NCBI GenBank assembly: GCA_944739405.2
Contig: OX123188.2
Coordinates: 66,669,251 to 66,733,250, forward strand
Source of the DNA: Euclidia mi
Taxonomy: Eukaryota > Arthropoda > Insecta > Lepidoptera > Erebidae
DNA length: 64,000 bases
Direction: 5' to 3'
Shown: piece by piece, positions 24,285 through 34,368 of the stretch
Layout: every line of letters begins with the position of its first letter
Numbering within the stretch: position 1 is the first letter of the stretch
Notes under the pieces: model-generated
Told to the model about the DNA's origin: nothing
The model's input: the letters and a program-made list of their open reading frames with translations, nothing else
Databases searched by the model: none
Position numbers and translations under genes: made by a program

Positions 24285-24753
24285 TCATCCTGTTCTAACG
24301 GCAGGTACATACGTACGATAACCACACGCGTTAAGTAAAGGCAAGGCATCCCAAAATCCCCTATCCAGTACAAATGCATCACCACTTTCAAAATAATTTC
24401 TCATGACAGTTCCATCTTTAAACTCTTGTTTCATAATGACTGCATCTGATGTGGTAGCTGGATAGGGGCCCAAAACATCAATAATGCACCCAGCAGTACA
24501 TACCATTATAAATGGTTTCACTAAGTTTCTGTATTTGTGAAGGCTATAAGTATTTTTTTGATATATATAATTGGTGCTTTTTTGAACATATATATATATA
24601 TGCTCCATCGCAAATAACAACAGGTTTGCTTTCACCATTGTGATTCCCAAATAATCCTCGAGGAATGGCCTAATGTTCTTGCACACAACTGTTTTTTTAT
24701 TAATATGATTAAGCCCTAAATGATGAGGTACATAATTAATTGTTAGTGATTCT
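24285..24753 (-). pseudogene. DDE transposase, catalytic core (unit 1)
   Basis: The core matches a DDE_4-type nuclease: PVVICDGAY with the first aspartate (in another phase), then QKNTYSLHKYRNLVKPFIMV, IDVLGPYPATTSDA, and VLDRGFWDALPLL with the second aspartate. An (AT)n run at about 24596-24609 directly after the D-G-A motif is 14 bases long here and 16 in unit 2. The unit 1 length puts the first aspartate out of phase with the rest; the unit 2 length keeps it in phase. Stops at 24285 and upstream near 24675 break the gene. Confidence 0.8.
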
Positions 24754-25569
24754 CTAGCTTTTTAGCTTGATAAGCCTTTCTAAAGTTGATCTTGCCATTT
24801 TTAAGAAACTGGCCAATCTTTCATCAGAATCACCCGTGTGAAGTTTAATTAAATATGCAGCTAATGCTGTTACACCCCTTGACATGCGTGCTAATGTAGG
24901 TACTTGGTCAAGCAGTTGCTGAAATTGACTTGTGGTAAACTCAATCCAATAGTAAAATACATGGTCTTTGATGCTATCTATGTCATCGAAATTGAGTAAC
25001 ACAGATGTGGGAGATTTTAAAGCAAGCATATCTTGTACATGACTTGCAGTGAAAGTATTCCCATTATTATTCGAAAGACTTATTAATAAATGTAAATTTT
25101 CTACAGCATACAAATGATAATCACAAAGTCTATTATTGGATGGCACATAATAATTGTGCATATTCAAAAGATTTCTCCTCATAGAAGAAAGCACCCTATT
25201 GCGTTCTGTTCTATTGCAACCTTCTATAAAACATCTACTTTCTGTTTGAACAGGCCTCAGATACTCAGGCAACACTACTGTACCTTGAGGTTGATTAGCA
25301 GTTGGTGGCTGTTCAATAATTGGAACAGCATCTGATGGCTGGATTGACACAGCCAATTATTGCGTAGGAGGTTCAGTTTCTGATTGGTGGATTGTCACAG
25401 CCAGTTCTGGGGTGAAAGATTCAGTTTCTGATAGATGGATAAGGTCTGATCTGTCGTTTGGTAATGTAAGTATGCCAGATCTCGAGGTAGAAGGCTGCGA
25501 TATGTATTGATAGGCAGCTCTGTCTGCCCTTACCCAGCAAGAATGACATACTTCACTTAGAGCCCCAAC
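24754..25569 (-). pseudogene. DDE transposase, N-terminal exon (unit 1)
   Basis: This exon starts after a splice acceptor (TTTTAG on the minus strand, boundary at 25569/25570). It has an early C-X2-C (CHSCW), a serine/threonine-rich linker with one in-frame stop near 25357, then a C-X4-C and C-X2-H pair (CFIEGC and LCDYH) typical of a DNA-binding zinc finger. A helical region (SRGVTALAAYLIKLHTGDSDERLASFL) follows, like the helix-turn-helix preceding DDE_4 nucleases. The role would be end recognition. It stops at 24754 before the core. Confidence 0.75.
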
Positions 25570-25920
25570 CTAAAACAAATACCATTAACAAATTAATCTC
25601 TTTAATCTGCTTTCTTCATATTACATATATTTTGTTGCCTAAAGAAATATCATAATATAATGGTTTGCCATAATGAGCATTAAGGAACCACTAGTTCTAA
25701 TTTAAATAAATGATTCTCCTACCTATTACCTATTCTGAAATAAAATAAAAATGTACAGAAAATATAAACTATTAAATAGAACTTACAGTTCGTGGTAATA
25801 TCCATTCTGATATAACATTCAGCACTCTTTGCTTTCGTTTAGTATTAGAATGTAATCGATGAGAACGTTTGTTCCTTAATATTCCATTAATTTTATTATA
25901 AGACCTATCCTGACTATACA
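25570..25920 (-). pseudogene. DDE transposase first exon and 217-bp intron (unit 1)
   Basis: On the minus strand, an upstream coding stretch (25787-25920, basic, NTKRKQRVLNVISEWILPRT) ends at a GTAAGT donor at 25786. An acceptor TTTTAG lies at 25570. Splicing out 25570-25786 joins the exons in phase 0 and places the C-X2-C cluster directly downstream. The 5' start was not identified. Unit 2 keeps both splice sites (intron about 45222-45438). Confidence 0.65.
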
Positions 25921-25952
25921 ATAGAATTTATTTACATACATAAAAAAGAAAT

Positions 25953-26355
25953 GGCCGTGTGGTTGACGGCATAGAATACAAGTGTCACCACCCCCTGTCT
26001 TCCCGTGGGTGTCGTAAAAGGCGACTAAGGGATAACACGATGCAAATACCATCTGCGTAGAGACGGAAAACTCGACATCAAACCCTATACGACTGCCTCA
26101 TTGGTCTCGCGGCATAAATGTGCGCGTGGGATCGGGAGGTCCCGGGTTCGATTCCAGGGCCGGGCAGTGTTGTTGGGTTTTTCTGTCACGAAATTCTCAG
26201 TGGCAGCATGGAGTCTGGAAATGTGCCCGGTACGGCAATAGGCTCGCCCCTTATTACGTGGGACTAAAGTATATCTGGCGAAAAGTGGGTGTAGAAATAC
26301 ACCTCTACCTACCCCTTCGGGGATAAAAGGCGTGACGATATGTATGTATGTATAG
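25953..26355 (+). mobile_element. Composite tRNA-derived SINE
   Basis: The element is flanked by a 9-bp direct repeat AAAAGAAAT (25944-25952 and 26356-26364). Its first part begins GGCCGTGTGG and has GTCGTAAAAGGCGACTAAGG. A second part from about 26090 has its own tRNA-like promoter with a perfect B box GGTTCGATTCC, followed by the conserved GGCAATAGGCTCGCCCC and TTCGGGGATAAAAGGCGTGA. It ends in (GTAT)n. Two heads in one unit suggest a dimeric SINE. It is not a functional tRNA gene. Confidence 0.8.
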
Positions 26356-26366
26356 AAAAGAAATAT

Positions 26367-26794
26367 TGTTACAAGCTGGGGTTCGACGATAAATTATAAC
26401 TCACTATGCCACTTAAACTGAACTTTATTCACTAACACAATAACGCTAGATACACACACTTAATTTTCACTCCACTAATAAAACACACTATTCACACCAC
26501 TAGAAGAATACTAAACACTTCCGACTTATTTCTCTTCGCTTCTTGTTTATCGCTCCGATATTCAATTGTAACTGTGTCCGTTCCGTTCGCTGGCGCTCTA
26601 TTTATACTGGCCGGATAACATCAATAGCGCATTCTAGATGCTTCTACAAAACTGTCGAAATAATCTTGAACAGTCGATTACTCGATACAGCAACGCCATC
26701 TAGTACAGAGTAGCTGAATTACCTTTAAACCACCGATACATTCAATCTCTTCTAGTACCCCCCTACCTAGTATTCACCGATAGATGGCGTAACA
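26367..26794 (-). repeat. Gypsy B 3' LTR (unit 1)
   Basis: The 428-bp LTR has TGTTAC...GTAACA ends. On the minus strand it contains TATAAATAG (plus positions about 26598-26606) and AATAAA (about 26424-26429). A polypurine tract (AGAGGGGGGCAG) precedes it on the minus strand. Over the 78 bp shared with the 5' remnant there are two differences. Confidence 0.92.
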
Positions 26795-26805
26795 CTGCCC
26801 CCCTC

Positions 26806-28242
26806 TTAAACGTGTTCGTCTCGAACATCGTTGGACCCATGGTAACGAGCCAACCGGTCCACATGAACTATCTTCGGTGCACCTCGCGACCCCTTCTGGA
26901 TTCGATAGGTGACGTCGTTCATCCTGGTAATTATGCGATATGGCCCGTCCCATCTGGCTTGTAACTTAGGCGATTTGCCTTTGCTTCGTACTGGGTTATG
27001 AAGCCACACCAATGATCCCTCATCGAAGCCTTTGTTGTTTGCCTTCCGGTCGTAGCGAGTCTTCATCTTTTCAGACATCTGTTGTCCTGACTCCCTGATG
27101 TGCTCGTATACGTCGTTCATCTTGTTGCGTAGCTCGGTCGCGTAATCCGTTATATTGCGTGGAGATTCTGGCGTAATACCGGTGATTAAGCCTGCTGGTA
27201 AACGTAATTCTCTGCCGAAATTGGCAAAAACTGGTGTTACTCCTGTGGTTTCGTGGACCGCACTGCGATATGACAGAAGGAATGGTTGGATGTGCTTGTC
27301 CCAATCTCTTTGTTTGCTCTCCACGACCTTCGCCAGGTACCTTTCCAGTGATTGGTTAAATCGTTCAACCATGCCATCTGATTGCGGGTGATAAGCCGTG
27401 GTCCTGGTTTTATGTGCACTCATCATGCGACAAGTCTCCTTGAACACCTCGGATTCGAAGTTCCGGCCTTGATCGCTGTGGATTTCCAAGGGTACCCCGA
27501 ATCGACAAAAGACTTCATGCACCAGCTTGTCGGCCACTGTGGTAGCTTCTTGATTTGGGATTGCAAACACTTCAGGCCACTTCGTGAAGTAATCCATCAC
27601 AACCAAGAAGTATTTGTTTCCATCCTGGCTCTCGGGAAACGGCCCAGCGACATCCAAGGCTATGCGCTCCCATGGGGCTCCCACATTGTACACCTTTAAT
27701 GCACCTCTGCTTCGAGTATGTGGCCCCTTGACAGCCGCACAACTTGTGCATTTGCGGCACCAACACTCGACGTCATCCCGACAGTGGAGCCAATAAAACC
27801 GCTCCCGGTTCTAAGTAAGGGTCTTCTTAACTCCCATGTGACCTCCCGAAGCACCATTGTGATAGAGCTGCAAGACTTCCGGCACCGTAGTTTTGGGCAC
27901 TACCATTTGCAAATGGCATTGGTTACCGCGAGCGTTTTCCCATTTGCGGCACAGAACTCCATCCTGGACGACCAAGCTTTCCCATTGTACCCAATAACTC
28001 TTTGTGATAGGGCTCATTGCTGCGATATCACTCCATTTGGGCCTAGGAGCGCCTGATTTCTTCCATTCAAGAATCGGCTGTACATCCTTGTCATCTTGCT
28101 GAGCACTCTGCAAAGCTTCTCCCATTCGTCGCTTAGATCCGTCTTTAACATCCTCACTAGCGCTGCCTGCTTTGCTTCCGTCGGCTACCGTGCTTGCACT
28201 CGTTGGGACACGGCCTACGCGATAGGGCATCTGCGTTACCAT
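26806..28242 (-). pseudogene. Gypsy B integrase (unit 1)
   Basis: One phase runs from 28242 to 26806 with a single in-frame TAG at 27811-27813. It shows the HHCC zinc region (HNGASGGH, then C-X2-C in the part after the stop), then the core with D at residue 14, D at 74 and E at 110 of the 295-codon distal frame: LDVAGPFP, HSDQGRNF, GMVERFNQ. The last spacing is 35 residues, exactly the D,D-35-E signature. The end has the GPYRIITRMNDVTYRIQ block of the integrase tail. The stop is shared with unit 2. Confidence 0.93.
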
Positions 28243-30355
28243 GGGACTTGCCGCTGCGATGTTGTATTACAAAATCAAACTCTTGCAGTAGTTCAATCCA
28301 TCTAGCTACTTGTCCTTCTGGGTCCTTAAATTGAAGTAGCCATTTCAGCGCTGCATGGTCGGTTCGCAGGTGGAATTTACGGCCTAACAAGTATTTGTTG
28401 AAATGCTGCAACGTCTTTACTACAGCCAAGAGTTCCCGCCTGGTGACGCAGTAGTTTCTTTCGGGTTTGGATAAGGTCTTGCTGAAGTATGCTATAACAA
28501 CTTCTTGATCACCCTTCTTCTGTGACAGCACGCCGCCAATTCCGGTGTTACTGGCATCTGTGTCAACTATGAATTCATGCTCATTGTCAGGGTAGCCTAG
28601 AATAAGTGCAGTACACAGATGTTCCTTAAGCTTCTGGAATGCAACGTCACAGCTCTCATTCCAACAGAACTGCACTCTGTCTTCGGTGAGCTTATGAAGA
28701 GGTCGAGCAATGTCAGCATAGTTCTTCACAAACCGTTGATAGTAGGAGCATAATCCGAGGAATGCTCTGACCTGCGTTTTGTTCTCTGGAACTGGCCATT
28801 CCTTCACGGCAATGATCTTATCCGGGTCAGTTTGAATACCGTTCTCCGAGACCACATGTCCTAGAAAGTTCACTTGCCGTCTGAATAACGCGCATTTCTT
28901 CGGACTCAGCTTCAAATTAGCTCCTCGTATCTTTGACAGCACTTGCTCCAAGTTTCGAAGGTGATCCTGGAAGGTGCGCCCCACGATGATGATGTCATCC
29001 AAGTAGACCAGGCAGGCGTCTCCAATCAGTCCCATAAGCACTCGCTCCATCAGTCTCTCAAAAGTAGCCGGAGCGTTGCACAATCCAAATGGCATGACGT
29101 TAAATTGCCACAATCCTTTGCCTGTGGAGAATGCCGTCTTCTCTTTGTCTCGAGGATCTATTTCCACCTGCCAGTAGCCACTTTTTAGATCTAATGTAGA
29201 AAACCACTTCATCCCCGTCAGCGTATCCAGTGTGTCATCGATCCTTGGCAGTGGGTAGCTGTCCTTCTTCGTGATGTCATTTAATCGGCGGTAGTCTACA
29301 CAGAAGCGCATGCTGCCATCCTTCTTCTTAACTAACACCACCGGAGAGCACCACGGGCTGGACGAAGGCTCGATTACGCCTTCTTTCACCATACCGTCGA
29401 TCATAGCTTCCACTTCACGTTCCCGTGCCACTGGCACACGTCTTGGTCGCTGGCGAATCGGTGCTTCACTTCCCGTGTTTATTTTGTGCTGGACTAGTGC
29501 TGTCTTTCCTATGTCGGCATCACTGGTCGAGAAAATATCGGCGAACCGGTTTAACGTCTTCTTAGCCTTGGTCTTCTCTTCTTCTGACAGGGTACTTTGG
29601 CAGTCCTCCAAAAGTGAAGACACGCCAAATCGTGCACCCTGAACCTTGGCGCTGGTAGGTTGCTCTTGACATCTACGCATCCAAGTCGCTCCTTCATAGG
29701 TGCCGAATTCCGTCCCTTTCTTGAGCGACACTTCCTTGTCACTTGCATTCAGTGCGCGTACTGATGAAACTTTGGTACCCCTTACCAAGGTTCGTGCAAT
29801 CTTCCACGAGGCCTCTTTCTCTAGGCCTTCGATTAGTACGCAGCGGTTCCCTCGACCAGAATTCCCTGGTAGACAAACTGGTACAACCGTTTTCGACCGC
29901 GGGTGAAGAATGACATTCTTCAGGCAGTACACTTTTCCTGAAGTTGCACCTTCCATGAAGACTTCTTCCGAGCCACACTTCAAGACTCCCTGGTTAACAT
30001 CGATCTCGCAGCGATACTTCCGCATGAAGTCTAGGCCCAAGATGCAGTCGTCCACTATATCGGCGACGATGACTTTGTGACGGTAAATTTTGTTGCCTAG
30101 CTTCAGATCCACCTCCATTTCACCTCGGACGGTTATGTGACCGGTAGCTGTTCTCAGATTCACACATTCATTGTTCCTGAAGCAGCCCCGAAGAACCCGT
30201 CTTGCCAAATGGAAACCGATGACTATCCGAGAAGCACCCGTGTCCAATGTCAGCTTGCATGGTGTTCTGTTAATTTCGCCTTCGATGATCAGGCTGTTCC
30301 CGTCGCATGATTGCGAGATCGAGATACTTGGGGCTCTTCCATTACCAGCCAGCAC
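28157..30355 (-). pseudogene. Gypsy B pol: protease, reverse transcriptase, RNase H (unit 1)
   Basis: This open frame of 732 codons is the longest in the window. Protease: D-T-G at residues 38-40 and ILGLDF near 105. Reverse transcriptase: LDLKSGYW with D389, and Y-L-D-D at 451-454. RNase H: D600 (DTDASNTG), E641, D666 (TDHAAL) and the terminal DALSRR. All key acids are present, so this part could be catalytically competent if expressed. Its phase is offset from gag as expected for a -1 shift. It overlaps the integrase phase by about 85 bp, where a frameshift breaks the polyprotein; hence pseudogene. Confidence 0.93.
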
Positions 30356-30375
30356 CCGCCCCGCAGTCCTGGCTT

Positions 30376-31875
30376 CTACTCGTTTCCCTGCTCTCGCTGC
30401 CTGGCAGGCACATCAGGCGACCCCTTTGGTGGAGACAAGGTGTCACCAGGCTGCCTACGCTTTGGGCAGCTCAAGCGGATATGGCCTCTTTCTCCGCAGT
30501 TGTAGCACCGAGGTGACGACAAGACTTCCTTGATGCGGTGACCTCGGTCGTCGCGTCGCACTGCTTCCACCTCCAGAGCGTGGGCTAAGACGTCCTTGAG
30601 GTCCTTGAAGTGCCCAAGCCTCACTGCTACTCTTACCTCCAGGTCCCGGATCCCATCCGTAAACGCCTGTACGAGGTTCCCGGCAATAAGCGCAGGAGAC
30701 GACTAGTATGCCTTCCTGACCAGCTTTTCCACCTCTAGAGCCCACTGCTACAGAGTTTCTCCGGTGCGTTGCGTCCTGTCCTTCAGCTGAGCACGATACA
30801 CATGTTCGAAGTGCGCGTCTCCGTACCTCGCCTCCAGCGCCTCCAGAAGCTTCTCGTAGGTGACGTCTTATCCAAGTGCCTCCAACACTGTCAAGGCCCG
30901 GTCGCGAAGGCCCAAGGTAAGGGCGGTTAAGGCCTGTTCTTTATTCCACCCATTTGATCGCATCACAGCCTCGAACTGGATCTTGTATGCCGACCATGAT
31001 GACGAGCCATCAAATGGTGGAACCTTAAATCCACGAGGTGAGGGCGCTACAGCCGCTGGTGTCACTTCGAGCCCACGCAACTTCTTCTCCACTTCAGCAA
31101 CACAGGTCTCGTGGTGGTCGTGTACACGCATCTCTATAAAGGCGACGCGAGTCTCAAGCTTGTCTTGTACGAGCATCTCTACGTCGCTGATACGGGCCTC
31201 GTGCTGCTGAAGTTCCTCCTTGACCACCTTCAAGTCTTTCCCTACAGCGGCGCTGAGATCCTTCATAAGCACCACCTGCTCCTCTAGGCGGCGCGCGTGC
31301 TCCTCCTTGTCGCGCTGGAGCTGTTCTTCTAGGCGGCGCGCGTGCTCCTCTTGACGGCGAGCCTGCTCCTCCTTGTCGCGCTGAAGCTGTTCCTCCAGGC
31401 GGCGCGCGTGCTTCTCTTGACGGCGAGCCTGCTCCTCCTTGTCGTGCTGTAGCTGTTCCTCCAGGCGGCGCGCGTGCTCCTCTTGACGGCGAGCCTGTAC
31501 TGTTGACGGCGAGCCTGCTCCTCCTTGTCGCGCTGTAGCTGTTCCTCCAGGCTGCGCGCGTGCTCCTCTTGACGTCGAGCTTGCTCCTCCTGACGGCGAG
31601 CCTGCTCTTCCTAACGGCGGGCCTGCTCCTCCTGACGGCGGGCCTGCTCCTGCATGAACGCCATCAGAGCCGCGATGTCTGGCACCGTCACGGGTGTGTG
31701 GCGCTTGCAGGCTCCACTGCAGCCGCGGAGTCGCCTGGTCCACCAGGCGATGGAGAAGGAACGTCTCCGAAGCGTCTCTGGTCCAGGTCTTGCTGGCGCT
31801 GGTTCCTGGTACGCACACCTTCAGTTTCTTCCTTCGGCATAACCGGCATAATTTATCCCTTTCTTCTGACACCAA
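30376..31875 (-). pseudogene. Gypsy B gag (unit 1)
   Basis: The open part spans 30868-31875, interrupted by TAA at 30868-30870 and TAG at 30703-30705; both codons are sense (CAA, CAG) in unit 2. It carries tandem 22-23-residue repeats rich in R, E and Q (core RRLEEQLQRDKEEQARR), a strong coiled-coil pattern, then a capsid-like region (FDGSSSWSAYKIQFEAV) and a CX2CX4HX4C knuckle (CYNCGERGHIRLSC). An ATG at 31847-31849 in another phase gives a better N-terminus (MPVMPKEETEGV) that joins the repeat region after a small indel near 31690. A TAG at 30748-30750 is shared by both units. Confidence 0.88.
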
Positions 31876-31955
31876 TTTGTTACGAGCTGGGGTTCGACGA
31901 TAAATTATAACTCACTATGCTACTTAAACTGAACTTTATTCACTAACACAATAAC
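31864..31955 (-). repeat. Gypsy B 5' LTR remnant and primer-binding site (unit 1)
   Basis: Only the last 78 bp of the 5' LTR (31878-31955) remain; they match the matching end of the 3' LTR with two differences. On the minus strand TGGTGTCAGAAG follows the LTR end after a three-base gap and is the primer-binding site. At 31955/31956 the sequence switches abruptly to unrelated AT-rich DNA. Confidence 0.88.
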
Positions 31956-33898
31956 TAACATAATACATATTATTATGTACATTATAAACTATTTCAAACG
32001 GTTCAATGTTTAGGTAGATTGGACTACTTAACTCGATAGTATGCGACATGGCGTAATCTTCAAAGCGAAATACAGTAAGAAATCATATGTCTGTCTGTCA
32101 CAGTGGCATCGGTCCCGTCGCATGACATATCAATCTGTGGAAAAGTTCGACGTAGACGGATTATTTTCGGCTGAGTTGCAGGACATTGATTTGTGACGGA
32201 TAAAACAACACACACAACTACATAATATGTTCTACAAAGGACGCTGTTGTTTCTGTAGCAAAATACTTAGGGTAAAATTTTATTTAATAATGTACTTAAT
32301 CGAGTGTATGTTGGAAATCATATGATATCTACGACGTTATTTATTTTCCTATGGTAAGTTAGGTAATAAAGTAGAAGTTTGTCTTAAAATTCATACGTAC
32401 GACTGCGACCACGTACCGGACGACGCAGTAGGGGCAGGCCTTCCGCAAGGTGGACCGGCGATCTGGTTAAGATCGCGGGAAGCGGTTGAATGCGGGCGCC
32501 TTAAAATCGGTCTGTGTGGAAAACCTTGGGGTCCAGCAGTGGACGTCTCTAGGCAGCCATGATGATAATGATGACATACGTACATAGATATAATATTATT
32601 ATGCCAATACACAATTTTCAACTCTATAAAACGAATTTAAGGTAACGAAGAATACTCCTTTTAACCTAAAACATTATCTTATCCATAGATGCGCTACTAG
32701 CTCATAAAAATAGGCATTTTGTTCCATATAGAATAAAAAAATACTGTGATGTAAGCATATGCTTAGCAAAAAAAAAGGCACAATACAATTCAATCTAGTT
32801 ATGATAATATAAACGGCAAATTTTTCTTGAGATAAACCAAAGGAAAACATGCGCATAATAAGATCTGTAATCAGGGAACATTTTAGATTTTTTTCTGTTA
32901 GCATAATCATATTCCTAGCGGGTTTTTATTCTGTCAAACCTAAATTACATTTGTTAATAAAATTACTTGATGATATTATTTTAGAGTTAATGTTAGATAT
33001 ATACGCTTTGGTTTGCCTTAAGGAAAATGTTCCTCTACAACCAATTTATATAACAGCTTCACATTCTTTATAGCAATTTGGCGATCTAAAACAGTTGCAA
33101 GTCTTCTTTCAGCTTCTTCTCATAAAACTTTTTATCATATAATCCATACTAATGTAGCGTCTACATACCTGCACGTACCGACTGTATATTTTCACGTAGG
33201 TAGATGAAACACACTGTTCACCGATAAGTTAAGATTGTAATAGGCACGCATTATCATAGTCTATAAGCCATATTGTACCCAAAATAAATCAGACGTTATA
33301 ACACCTTGTCTCGTTATTTTTATTGCCATAACCATCTGGCATAAGATATAAATGCAAAAGTGCGTTTGCTTGATTGGTCTTCCACCTCACAAAAGAGCGT
33401 TGTAATGGTATGATTTTAGGCTGGAGTTCGCTTTTGTGTGGAGATAGTCAGGCAGCTTGAGAGTGAAATAGGCTAATTTTACTACGATAACCGACCCTAA
33501 CGCGGGTGAAGTATAGTAAATAGGTGATAATAGTAGTTGTAGCGGGACCCCAGTAGAAGGTCTTCCACCAAAATAAAAATAGGATAGCCTGGTGGAAAAT
33601 TGGGCAGTCTTGGAGTACTTTCTAGAGTCATTTATTAAGGTCTAGAGGAGGGCGGACAGAAGACGCAATTAGCTGTAAGAGTCAAGTTCATACATACAAA
33701 CATCGCCATCAATGATTTCGACTTAATTTAATACGAAGGTACAAAGATCCTTGCCCTGGTAAATAGGCAGCAATATTGCCGATTTGCCAAGGCTGATAGG
33801 CATCCGGCGAAAAAAGACATTGGCAGATAAAAGTGAACTACTTGCCAATGTTTGTTACATTGACTAGTATATCATCTGTTCTATCTTAGATTTATTTG
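31956..33898. other. Non-coding gap with RTE-type LINE 3' end (unit 1)
   Basis: No intact gene. Positions 32398-32576 are the 3' end of an RTE-like LINE on the plus strand: a region with CGGCGATCTGGTTAAGATCG and GTCCAGCAGTGGACGTCT, ending in a (GAT)n-like tail. The poly-A run at 32768-32776 is the empty target of insert A seen in unit 2. Nothing is recognised in 32780-33898. Confidence 0.6.
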
Positions 33899-34090
33899 AA
33901 ACTAGCTGTTCCACGCGCTTTTACCCGCTTTCTGAAGAAACTACTTTGCGTACCCGATTTATTTATAGCCTAAGTTACTCCTTGGTACATCAGCTATCCG
34001 CCAGAGAGAGTTCCGTCAAAATCGGTCCAGCCGTACCAGAGATTAGCAAGAAAAACAGACAGACCGAAAAACATTTAAAAAATGTCATTT
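33899..34090 (+). mobile_element. Lepidopteran interspersed repeat (unit 1)
   Basis: The sequence begins AACTAGCTGTTCC, then contains AGTTACTCCTTGGTA, TCCGTCAAAATCGGTCCAGC and GAAAAACAGACAGACC. This order is a widely dispersed repeat in moth and butterfly genomes; the exact class (SINE or LINE 3' end) is uncertain. A related head (AACTAGCTGTGGCCGCGGC) occurs inside insert A near 53124. Confidence 0.6.
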
Positions 34091-34313
34091 TTCTGTATAT
34101 GTACCAGTGTATTCATCCATATGCATTTAGTAAAAAGCGGTCATTTTTATATTACAAACAGACACTTCAATTTTGTTTATGTGTATAGATACCCAGTTTT
34201 GTTGCAAGTTTGGTAATACGTGATACATTTAAATGAAGTTTATTATCCATAATAAGATACAATACACCCTATGAAACAGGAGGGTGCCTTAGCAAACAGG
34301 ATAAATGCTAGTG

Positions 34314-34368
34314 CGTGAAACAGGATAAATGCTAAGGCACCGTGCCTTAGCATTACTCCTGTTTCACG
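34314..34368. repeat. Palindrome next to short direct repeats (unit 1)
   Basis: CGTGAAACAGGATAAATGC with following TAAGGCAC is mirrored by GTGCCTTAGCATTACTCC with following TGTTTCACG; arms are about 27 bp with one small mismatch region. Just upstream, shorter GAAACAGGA and GTGCCTTAGC words repeat in direct and inverted form. It is conserved in unit 2 at 56336-56390. Confidence 0.85.

Larger units (their letters stand above)
26367..31955 (-). mobile_element. Gypsy B: near-complete Ty3/Gypsy element (unit 1)
   Basis: The minus-strand order is: partial 5' LTR (31878-31955), primer-binding site, gag, protease, reverse transcriptase, RNase H, integrase, full 3' LTR (26367-26794). All catalytic residues are visible, but there are in-frame stops, one gag N-terminal frameshift and one frameshift between RNase H and integrase. 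The 5' LTR keeps only its last 78 bp, so transcription from its own promoter is not possible. The same truncation is in unit 2 and therefore predates the duplication. Confidence 0.95.

Noticed and set aside
26090..26170. tRNA-like promoter boxes resembling a tRNA gene
   Set aside because: The B box is good but there is no cloverleaf, and the segment lies inside a SINE with target duplication and tail.
30171..30533. Plus-strand frames of 60-120 codons across Gypsy B
   Set aside because: They are antisense shadows of gag and pol, which have clear motifs on the minus strand.
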